Position numbers and translations under genes: made by a program. This document shows, in pieces, positions 12,901-24,900 of a stretch of 64,000 nt of DNA; position 1 is the stretch's first letter, and every line of letters begins with the position of its first letter. The notes below the pieces were generated by a model. That model was not told the DNA's origin and did no database searches. It saw nothing but the letters and a program-made list of their open reading frames with translations. Origin of the DNA: Tubiluchus corallicola (taxonomy: Eukaryota > Priapulida > Priapulimorpha > Priapulimorphida > Tubiluchidae); assembly GCA_030141605.1 (NCBI GenBank), contig JAQGDQ010000187.1, positions 327,501 to 391,500 on the forward strand. Reading direction: 5' to 3'.

Positions 12901-15900
12901 TCTGAATTTTTATTTAAAATGTTTTGTGCAATTTTATAGGCACTGAAACGGAGATTCTTCTATCTGAAGCAGCAGCTGGATACAAGTTATGTCTTAGAAT
13001 ACCACAAAGACGATAAAAAATTGGAAGCTAAAGGCACCATTTATTTAGATTCTTTGGTTGACGTCATAAAGGTATTGGCAACAACCAAAACAGCTACCTG
13101 CTAAGTTTTTTTATACTTACATAGCTGAGCAAATAATCATTGATAGACTTGATTTGCAAATTATGTTCATTGTAGTGTTTATTTGCAAATTCTTATTTTT
13201 TAGACATCCAAACGAAAATGTGGATTTGATTTGGTGATGCAGGAAAAGGTTTACACGTTATCAGCTGACACAGATGCAGAAGTTGATAGTTGGATCAAGA
13301 TACTTAAAACTGTTATTGAAAATGAAAGACGAAGTCTGTCATCGGAAGTACGAAATGGCGAGTTTCTTTTTTTTGCATCAGCTGATTGTCATTTGGGCAG
13401 CATAGTTGCTGATAATATAATGTGTGACAAAATTTGATTCGTGTAAGCCATATTTGTGACCATCACTTAGGCCTAGTTCTCAGCAAGCAGAAATGATTTA
13501 TTAAACAACCTCAAGTTGACACTTTACTTTCTGTAAAAAAAATGTAATATAATATATAAATATGAAAAACGAAATATAAAAATGTAGAAAAATTTTAACA
13601 AAGCAAAATTGGGATGCCAACAGGATCATGTGCTTAATTTTCAGTTTTCTTCCCATTCTCAGCATGTCTTTCATTTTGTCTCACCGAATATAGTTAATTA
13701 GACATTTAAAATCTATCGATAGGTTATGTTAACTGTGTTTTATTTTATAGATGATTCTGCTGCATCTCCGTGCCATGGCTTGAGCATGAGTGAAAGTTTA
13801 AAGCAAAGCTTGCATCCAGAATTACAAAAGTATGCCAGAGAAACTGAAGAAAGCATCTCTGAAGCCAGAGAGGAAGCAAGGAAAAAACTATTTGGACTTT
13901 ACAAGCATGAAATGAGTGTAAGGATGGGTGGTGTCACTAATATTGTTGAAATCTCTAAGTGTGGTGGCTTTTATCTGTAAGACATGAGTAAATTGGAAAC
14001 AGATTTAATTGGTTGGTTTATATGGGGCAATTTTTTGGATAAGTAATATAAAAATAAGAAGATAGCCCTCCTTGAGTAATAATGGGCTAGATACAGATTA
14101 AAGTTATTAATCAGCTTTAAGCTATCTGAATTTATTTCAAGTGGGATATTTGTATTACACATTCAACCAATTACTACTAATTAATCATTAGTTAATGAAA
14201 ACGTGGTCTAAAGGCTAAAGAAAACTTTAAATATAATAGCTGCCTTGGTCTTTGTTTAATGTAATAAACATTTTTTAATATAAGCATCTTTATTTCAAAC
14301 TTCTACAGGTAATTTTATATTAACTACTCGTTTGCTATAATATTGCCCATACAATTAAATGGTGCAGAGTAAGGGTAAGGTTTTTTTATTCTATATAATA
14401 ATAGTTCATACTCTTATAACGAAATGCGATTAAGGTGAAATCATTTTATTACTTATCTGTGATTTCTTATGTCTGTGATATTTTAATATCTCTTATAATG
14501 AAAGTGATTAAGCTGAATTCATTTTTCTATTATATACAGTAGGTGCCGCTTAATAGACTTGCTTAATTGACTCTAAAACACCTGGTATGTGCCGCTTCTG
14601 TTCAAATGTATGTAAAAACTGTCGGTAATTGAGTCAAATAACTCCGCATAATTGACTCAATATTTTTCCTTCACATACCAGAAATAAGACACAGATCCCA
14701 AAGAGCCTTTCCTACTTTTATGTCATCTTTACTTCACTTGTGCATTATAATATATGCAGAAAGAATCATGTTAAGTACAATTTTGTTTGTAACCAGTATC
14801 ATGCACTAATACGCTAGCATAGCTGTTTTGCTTTGAATCTGTTACCCGCTCGTCCACTGCAATCAACCTCGTTACCGAAGAATTTCTGAAGGCTAAACAT
14901 TTAATCACTTGTCTAGCAGTTTTCTTTTGAAGTTCTTGTTGCAGATCACGCTTTCACGCTTAATCAGTTAACAGTCAAAGATGCAGGTACAGTAATCAGC
15001 CAGTATTCGATGTGACTTACAAGAGTAAACATCATTGCTTGTGATTAGTAAAAACCAAGAATCCTGGGTGTTTTAAAGGTGTTGCAATATCAGTAGATTG
15101 CCATGTAAACTCGAATGCTTGGATGACAGCTGTATTGTTTAATGAATGGCTAGTGAAATGCGAGCTTAAAGTGAAACATTTTCCTGGTAGACAACTGCAC
15201 TGCCCATGTAGTTAGTGTGCCATTGAAACACATTAAAGTTGCGTTTTTGCCTGCAAACACCACATCGCTTATTCAACCCTGTGATCAAGGCATTATTCGA
15301 ACACTGAAGGCATACTATAGAAGAGAAATGCAGGCAAGAGCGTTAGAAGCAATGGATTCAGACGATGCCACAGAGAATACGTGCATCACGCAGCAACAGA
15401 TTTTTAACGTTTTTGCAATTATAAGAACTGTGTGAGCCAACTTCTTTGCAAGAAAATGAAACAACCGACTTTGAAGGAATTTTTGTAATTTTTGCAAATA
15501 AACAGACTTGTCTGATTTAGAAAAATATACTTTTTAATTTATTACTAATTCACTTATATAAATTAATATTTTAAAATCTTTTTTTTTAAATTTTAACATA
15601 ACAGATGAATTTAGGCATTACTTCATTTCTAAAATTCATTAAAAACATTTGCAATGCATACTAAGCTGATGACTCTATACTTCTATCCCAGTAATACTAC
15701 ACCCATCGGTTAATAGGTTCAGTCCGTTAATTGTGACAAAACACTTTGGTCCCAAACGGTCTATTAAGCGGCGCCTACTGTATCTGTGATTTTTTATGTC
15801 TGTAATACATTTGATGTTGGTATAATTATTTTATAAGTTTTTTTTATTTATATAGAAAGGTATGAATGCAGCAGATCAGCAAGAACCTAAAGTTGATTTC

Positions 15901-18900
15901 TACGGTGAGAGATTTGGTTTGCGGCTGCTTGTAAAATGTGAAAACTTTGCATTCAAGCTGTTGGCCAATCTACCACAGGGTGACAGGCACACTAATTGTC
16001 AGGTAGGCATTTAGAGGTTTTTTCACATTGTCAGTCACAGTGAACATAGCTATCAAACTGATCTCTAAGTTCTAACTGACACATTATCATCATTAAATGA
16101 ATGTTATTCTGTACTCACTGGAAATGTCAAAAATGCAGTCGAAAAACAAGTACCTTGTGCAAATCACAAAATAGTATCCCTGACTGGCAGGTTCATGTTG
16201 TTGTTACTTTCAATATTAAGAAAGAAAAGAGATGAGAAAACTTGAAAAAAAAAGAGTTATTTTAGAGAGTTTATAATGCTTTATTTTCACAAACAGAATA
16301 AAACAAGTTTTTTCCACGCACTTGGTAAACAGAAAGTCTAATGATACTAAATTAGCTTGAAACTAGTATTTGATGACTAATATTTCTTGACAGCTTTTAA
16401 CTCATGTGTTTTCTACTACATTTATAGTTATTATATTACATATGTAATGATGATTAAAATCTAAAATGTAAGGAAAAGAAAGTTGGAAGAAATAAGATTT
16501 CAATCAGAAGATTTGTAAAAAAAAATGACAAAAAATAGCCTACATTTTAATGAGAAAGATCGTTTTTACAGTTGTCAAAATTATCTTATTGCCAATTTTA
16601 TTTTAGGTTGAGCCTTACTTCACAACACTAGCTCTATATGATTTAAAGAGTGAGTGTAAAATATCTGAGGATTTTCATTTTGACATCAATGACCCACGTG
16701 TACGTGACATGATACCAAAAGATGTCTTAATGGCTCCGGAAATGCTAAATGCTGTTGATGAAACGGATAGGTTCAAACCTTCTCTGGGAACACTTAATGA
16801 AGACTGGCTACAGTTCAGAAATCAGGTATCTGAAGTCTGGATTTCAGAAACAATACTAATGTTTCTGCTATATTCCTTACCAGTTATTTGTAGCTTTTAT
16901 TTAATATGACTGGAAAATGTAATTTTTTTTATTCATTATCTCATTGACTGTGTGCATAGTTTTCTAATGTTAGTTTTGTGAGTGGAGCTTTTAATAGCAT
17001 AAATAGAGTTTACAATGTACGTTACAATGAAAACATTCACCTATTATGTGATTGTTCTGCTTTGAGTAATTGTAGCATTCATAATAAGCTGTGGTACTTT
17101 ACTGCTGTACATACTTGACACTGATTGTACAGTGTGTGCGTGCGTGGTGTGTGCGTGCGTTGGTGTATGTGCATGTGCATGCGTGTGATTGCATGCAAAA
17201 GTTTGAAAAAAATTGAGGTCATTTAAAGTAAGTCGTGTACAGACATTGTGTATTTCAGGCAATTTTCTCGGTTATGCGACCAAATAAGGACATCTATCTT
17301 GTGATTAGAATTGAGAAAGTACTTCATGGGAACTTGTCACAATGTGTAGAGCCGTATATCAGCAAAAACTGTGACACCCGACTTGGTCTAAAAGTTCACA
17401 AACAAATGCAGGGTGTTTGTCAACGTCTTGGCCATTATAGAATGCCTTTTGCATGGACTGCTCGGTAATCATGGAAACTTGTATAATATGTATCACTTGA
17501 ATGTTTCTTGTCTGTTTATTTGCATGCCAATCAAAATGAAAAGCCGAAAAATATTTTTATAGTGAAATGCACTTTCATTTATTGAATTTATGAAAACAAA
17601 TGTGGCTGAAAGGCTGGGTGGAAAAGTTGGTACTGAGTTTAATTTGCCTTGGGGTTTTTTAGATTACAAGCTTGATGTATGACTTGTTTCAAATTTGGTT
17701 TCCTCCTTGATTTAATAGTTGCTGGTTTTATTCCAGCATTTTGGTATTTTTTTTAAAGCAGAAGTTCAAACGGTATTGTTAAGAGAGTATTTATATCTTA
17801 ACATAGCTGAAGCACCTCAGACAGTTTAGTGCCTCATTTTAGAAAATTAGCTTTAATAATAAGTGAGATTCTGGTCTTGTCACAACCTTCTACATTGTCT
17901 TTGGTTCTAGCTTGCAAACTAAGTGCCAGACCATATTTTAAAAAACATTAGAGTTTGTTTCAATTCGTTGTTTATGTCTTAATTTAGCTTACGTTTTTAT
18001 ATTCGGTATTCCTTTAGTCCGGTCTTTAAACCATTTTCTGGTGAAGTGGACACCCATGCAGAATTCACCAGTATATTCAGGCAAGACACCTTGTGCCTTA
18101 CAGATACAGAGCTGATAAAGTACTTGGGTTACTTGAGTCAAAAGAGGTATGTAAAACCACATATATATATGTATTTATGTCTTACTCAGTAGGCTGCAGC
18201 TGACTTAGTTATCAACAGTAATGTTTAACAAATTGGATAATGTGGTAATATATAAAAAAATACATGAAGTAAAGAGTAACAGTTAAGTATTTAAAACTTT
18301 TACGCCGAAAAAATTAACGGTAAAAATATATGTGTGTATGTGTAAGTATAAAGCAGCAAATTAAATGCAGTACCATTTAGTGTGAACCTGTGTAGCAGAT
18401 ATCCTTTGAACAGCATCCTTTTCAGCTATATATAAATTTAATAACCATATTGTTGAGTGAACTGCAATAAAATCAAAATAATATAAATTTAGTTATGATA
18501 TCTAAAATATCTAAGTGCTTGCATACCACCTTGGTATCAGATTTAAATTGAATATTGAATTATTGCAGCTATGGAAATATTCATAAGCTAGTTGTTTATT
18601 TTCGTGAAAACATTCTTGAATCTGATATGTATTTGCAAATTAGTTGCATGTAGTGTTAATACTTATATATAGCATTTTTATTAACACAGTTTCCAATTCC
18701 TTACAGGGCAGATAAGCTGTCAAAGCTGATACCCATTCCAGGCGCAGTTAAGCTAAATATGGAGGAGTTAAGGCAAAATATTCCAAGTGCGTGTTTTGTA
18801 TAAATTTTTAAATCTTCGACATTCTGTGTAAAAGTCAAGTTCTGTCAATATGTAATGCAATTGCTTTTGCTTACTAGCAAACTATTTGTGCTGTTTAATC

Positions 18901-21900
18901 ACCAGAGTAGACTGAATATAGCTTCGCATAACTAATGTAGAAATGGTTACACATGTATGGAACAGTAATGGTGTTTCACCACTACTGTTTTAAAGAAATT
19001 TTATGGAGCACTAGTAACAAATTTATTTGCATTTTTATCATCTGTTGTTAATTTTTCATTTTGTGTATTCATGTTAAGAAGTATGACGAGTAGTGTTGGG
19101 ATAGTTCCTTTTAGGGATTCACCAAAATTCAGAATTTTCTCTTCGTCTTTTACTAGGTAGAGAAAATTCGGTAAAGTTTTGTTTGATTTTTTCTAAGAAA
19201 TTCTGTTTTTATTGAGTATAGTAAAGCTTCGGTTTCGATTCCTTTTGTTTAAATGAATTTGGTTGTAACCAGTAAAAAAAACTACCTTTTACAATTTAAT
19301 ATTTTTGTCCGAAAGACACGGCCAAGCAAATTCAACTGATAATTTTTCAAATTTTTTTAAATGTTGAGTATCATGATGTACAATCCTGAAAGTGTAATGG
19401 GTAGAATGGGTAGAGTATGACGCTTATACCTCTTGCAGTTACACGTTTTGATTTGATTCTAGACAAATGTAATGGCAAAAGTAAATGTTGTTTCTGTTAT
19501 CAGTTACAACAAAAAAAAGAACTATAGTTATAGTTGCATGTTAATTTCTAGATATTGTAACTCGTTACCATTACATCTCCCCAGTTTTGAAACTAGTTAT
19601 ATTTGTAGCACATTACTTCCATCATAGACAATAAATAAGTGTGTGGCCTAGCTGAGTGGTCTTTGTACGTACTTAGCAACAACGAGTCAGATCAGTAATT
19701 AGATAGATAGTTGGTATTAGGGATTATTTACCTCATTGGGGGAAGAATATCAGCACATTCAAACACACACACTTCTGGCACACTTGGAGGATTATTTTTG
19801 ATAATGAGCCACGTTCTGTTACTACCATTTTTTTCTTTTGTAGACCCTGCCATTAAATATTGAATTCCCAATTCGCATATTAAATTAGTTCGAACTATAT
19901 AAAGCAACTGTAAATCGCTATCTACTATTGCATTTGTGTTTCAGATTGTTTATCTCCATCCATGGTACCAGTGAAGCCATTTCCAGAACCTCCAACAAAC
20001 CCGATCAGTTATGAAATGGAAGAGTTTTTACCGGAATCAGCTGACTCTAGCTTCCCTCACACTACATACGCAAATAATTTATACATTTGCCCTCTGCAAC
20101 TTAAATTTGATACGCAAAAGGCTTTTACAAAAGTATTGCTTTTTTGTTCCACATTATCAAAGCTGCATAATTAGCTAAGGTATTGGTGTGTAGAAGGAGT
20201 ATTCAAGAGTATCCAATTCAAGAATGTCGGCTTTTTTTTCTACTTCACGTTCTCTAAGTTACACTTTTGCAGTTGTAGCTTTCAAGCCATTATTTTTTCA
20301 CATGTGTTGTGATGTAAAGTGAATGATATGGTGTAATGAGCCACTATTCATAATTTTACGTATTTCGTATTTTTTAGGACTAATCTGTGTGGATAATCCT
20401 TTGCTATATGTACTGTAATTTTCAGTGATGTTAATGATTATGATACCCATAGAATGTGCAAGTTAATTTTGTAGTTCAAATTTCACAACGGAACTTGAAG
20501 TTAGCATTACAATGATGATAGGTTTTAGACTGAAACATGTCTATATTTCTTGACGAATGAATTTCAGAATGCTAATAACATTTTATTAGCTTTCTTTTTG
20601 ACTCTAACTATGAAGATTTTTCTGCCAGTTAACTCAATTTTACCGCCTGAAATGTTTTTTGCCCATCGCTTCAACCTTTTTTGAACTACAATATACACTT
20701 ACATGTACACTGTTTTGTAGGCACGCAATATTGCTTGTGTGATTCAATTTAGAGACTCTGACACAGCGGGAGCTGTTCCTCTGAAAAGAATTTATGGTCG
20801 ACCAGGTATGCCAGCATTCGTCACTACAGCAACCACAGCCGTGCAGCATCATAATACTACTCCTGAATTTTACGAAGAGGTATGTTGTGTATTCTAGTTA
20901 AAAAGTACGCTTTGCTAGTAAGTTTGAATGGTATATGTAGCAAGATGTGAAGGTATGGTACTTATAATATGTACCATCGTTTGGTTAAATTGCTTTTAGT
21001 GCTGATGTAGTTCATGCAGCAACTTGGCTAATCTAATTTTTGGTTTTTCTATATTAAAATGTTAGAATTATGACCTAGCTGACAAAAGCGACAATGATGA
21101 ACAATATTATAGGAATAGATTTTAAGTCATAAATGAATGGCTAGTAAAAGCACCTTACACATACAGTGTGAACTAAGAACTGTTGGATAGGTAATTTTGA
21201 TTTGTTTAAAATGGAAGTGACTAATCTAAAATTAGCTGACATTCATGCTCTAATGAAATAATAGTTGGCTAACTTGCCTGGTTAGGTCATTTATTGGTAA
21301 TACAATAAAAACTGACATAAAATATTGCCTTAGAAATAAAGTGTCCTTTGTGCAGAATTCCTTATAACCAAGTTCTACACAGCTGAAACGTAAAGCAGGA
21401 CATTTTTGACAGCCTAATATGAATGTAAGCTAATACTTACATACTGAACATCTTGATAAAAACCAAAGCTGTTAGACTTATAGACTAAGGTTCGTGTGTT
21501 TCTTCAAACTTTTCACAGACCATCTTCTAGAGACTGAGTTTGTCACGAAACTATTGTGTTTTTATGTCAAGCTTTATCAGCAAATATTTTATTTTTCCTA
21601 CATCTATATTATTCTGTGTTTATATTTCAGGTGAAAGTAGCTTTACCCTTGCAATTGCACTGTTATCACCACATATTGCTCACATTTTATCATGTGAGTT
21701 GTGAACCGCCCAAAGCTACAATGAAGAAGAAGGACACGGTGGAAACTGTTGTGGGTTATGCATGGCTGCCCATTCTACGAAATGGAGTGTAAACTTTTTT
21801 TATTGGCTCAGCTGTGTTCTGAGATTTGTTACTGTAGTACAATAAGTTTCACTGTGTCGTATGATTAGCATTCAGTGGCATTTCTCATTTTCCGAATATG

Positions 21901-24900
21901 GTTTTTACACTTAAGTCATTGTTTTGCAATATTTTTGAAAATAAGTGGTTTGAGTCATTGCTACTTCTGTAAACAACACGTTTAGTAGAAGAGCAATCCT
22001 TCAAAAATTTTTTTATGTAATGCTAATTATCTTGTTAATTTAATGTAATTCCTCTTGAGTATTTTTGACCTGATATGGAGTTCAGTAATCAGTCCTTATT
22101 TCCAAAAGTGTTATACACTTTGAATACCCATTAATCCCACTGAACTGAATAATTGAAAAAATAGATTATATGAAAATGAAAATATAGTTTACATACTTTA
22201 CTAATAATTGATTTAATATTACAGCGTTTCTGTGGACCAACACAATGTGAGCATTGCACAAGAGTTACCTTCAGGATATCTAAACTCGGATGCACAGGGA
22301 TTCGGAAAAGGAGTAAGAACTATATAGTTGGAAGCAGCTGTCCTTAATAACTATGTTTATTTCATTTATTTTACTTAGTTGAAACGTGCTTTATTGCCTC
22401 AAATTGTTTGTTTTAATTATACGATAAAGCGAGAGTCATTTAAAGTCACTGTTGTCAACAGCGCTTAAGTTTTATAATTTTATAACTCAGCGCAACAATG
22501 GTCAATTTTCTAGGGATTTTAGATCACATGACCTACTATTCCAGACAGGCATAAGGGATGTTTAGTCTAATAAAGAGCCAGGTGTTTACACAATTTCTTT
22601 CTTTTTGTCTATCTTTGATTTAAACTAGGGAACCTTAAATATACTGTGAGACAATTCCTTTTGAGAGCAGCTTATCATTTTAGTACCATTGTCACTACCA
22701 TCATGTGTGCAGCACTAAGAAATTTTTTCCTTGTGTTCTCCAAATTACTATGCAAAAATTTCATTGTTGGCATTTTGTTTCAGTATTCAGGTCCAATCAT
22801 AAAATGGGTTGAAAATGGCAGACCTTTGCTAATGGTTAATTTAAGACTAGCTTCAACAGTTTACACCAAGGTAAGTGGCATTTTGTGTTTATTTATTTCA
22901 TTTTTTTTGCCATACGTAAAATTAATGCAACTGCGTAATACATTAAGACCGTACCTGATTTTGCGGAAATTTACTGAACAGATCGGTTTTTACAAAGATT
23001 TCATCCATGCCTACTACCAACCGGTTTTAAAACCAATTATTATGTTCATTTTAATAAGTGCAAACTACCTATTTGACTTTCTTCAGTTTATTGGCAAAAA
23101 AAATTATTTAGTTTGTGTCTCACTGCAATGTGACTAACACCATTATCACTTTGAAAAAATAAATTTTTTGTCATACAATTAAGAACGAGTCCGCGAGAGC
23201 ACCATGCAGGGGGTGGCACATGAGGGGTGACGAATTTATATCATTTTTTTCTAACATGAAGGGCGACCCCCCAAAACCATGTAACCAAGATATCAAATCG
23301 ATCGAGCTACTATTGGCAGAGAAATGACCACATCAAGAAATTAACCTCAAAAGAGGCAAAAAATCGCTATTTTGGGGGGTTATTTTAACTTTTTCTCCTG
23401 TATAAACTATTATAGGTGGGTCGATGTAAGTTGGCTGGTACATAGACCCAGACATTGTCTTCTGATATCCTAACTTTTTCTGACATACTATTAATAGTAT
23501 CAGAGAACGGGATTTTTTAAATTCGGCTCTTTGTTAAGAGTCCAGGGAGAGGTTAAGTTGTAAGGCCCATAACTCGCCCACTGCGGGGCTACACAACTTC
23601 TGGTTTTCATGTATGTGTTAACCATCATCCTAACTAATAATATAAAAAAGAAAATTCGCTGGAGCCTGCTTCAGTATTTAGTACTGGCACTTTAAAATTT
23701 CACAAAAATCTGCAAAATTCGCCTTTTTGTAGTTTTTCAATATTTTTTCTACCTATATGCTGGATTATAAGTGACAAATCTGTATTCTAAATTTCATGAA
23801 AACGCACGAGCTGAGATAATATATGAATGACATTATATAGAGGGGGCACTGTTAGAAAAAACTGCCATATCAACACACTTTTTTACTTTCCATAGTAATT
23901 CCGTCCATGTGTAAAAAGTAGACATACTTGGCTCAGGTCATATATGACAGTAGACATTTAGCCACATTTAACCTGCATTTTCTGTGACTAGTGCTCTCAT
24001 TTCCTAGTAGCAATAGATTACTTTGCCATGGAAATTGCTAGAAATTTGCGAATTTCATCTTAAATTGGTTTAGTTATGTCGGAATTTTCATATGACTACA
24101 AATATGAATAATTGCCTCTTCTGATGGATTTCAGGACAGGACATCATGCATGCCCCTAGTACCGAGTCCGACCCAGATTCAGGGCATTCTCTACACACTG
24201 AATCGCTAATGGATACCAGGAAAGACTAAACAATAAGCCCTCTAATAGAAAAGAAGTACCGATTGTTAAGATTGAGAGTCATTGCTAGCGAAAAAATCTG
24301 ACAACATTCGGTATATACATATAAAATAGAAATCCATTAATTTTTTATACTTTTTATATGAATAAGCTTCATGGCTATACATAGAAGATTATGAATATCA
24401 GCACAAAAATGAAAAACTACAAAACTCAGTCAGAATTAATTTCTCTAAGTTCAAAATACTGTTCCTATTGTAGCAGCATAATCCTATCAGTGAAGAGTAG
24501 TACACGTAATCAAAACCATAATATCTAAATAATAGAGAAAGAATTGTCGATGCAGGTAGATTAGCACTAGAAGATAGATACAGAAATATAGACAAATATA
24601 TCATGGGGAAAGTGATAAAGCGAAAATCTTACAGTCTAAACATGAGACAATATAAGCGTATGGGCCACTTCTAGGGGGATGGCGGTGATATTTAGCTCAG
24701 AAAATTGTTCTTCGCCCAAAATTTATTTGTGGCACTAAATCAATACTTCTGACAAAAAAATACAAATAGTGTGATTGAATGATTGTGCCAATGGCACAAA
24801 AATTTTCGATGTTTTACAGTCAAAAAATCACCGGACAAATGATATTTTGGGGGAAGTCTGTCCCATATTTTTTGGGCATTCGCTCAGATTTAAGGCAATT

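Larger units (their letters stand above)
14411..15830. repeat. imperfect two-unit tandem repeat of about 80 bp, split by a transposon
   Basis: Unit 1 (14411 to about 14489) starts CTCTTATAACGAAATGCGAT and ends with a TCTGTGATTTCTTATGTCTG block. Unit 2 starts identically at about 14490. It is interrupted at a TA by the Tigger-like element and resumes at 15781 with TCTGTGATTTTTTATGTCTG. Unit 1 therefore serves as a natural empty-site copy for the insertion. Confidence 0.8.

Noticed and set aside
22646-23137. 163-codon plus-strand open frame
   Set aside because: It is DOCK exon 18 read together with unspliced intron on both sides; the outer parts have no similarity to DOCK proteins.
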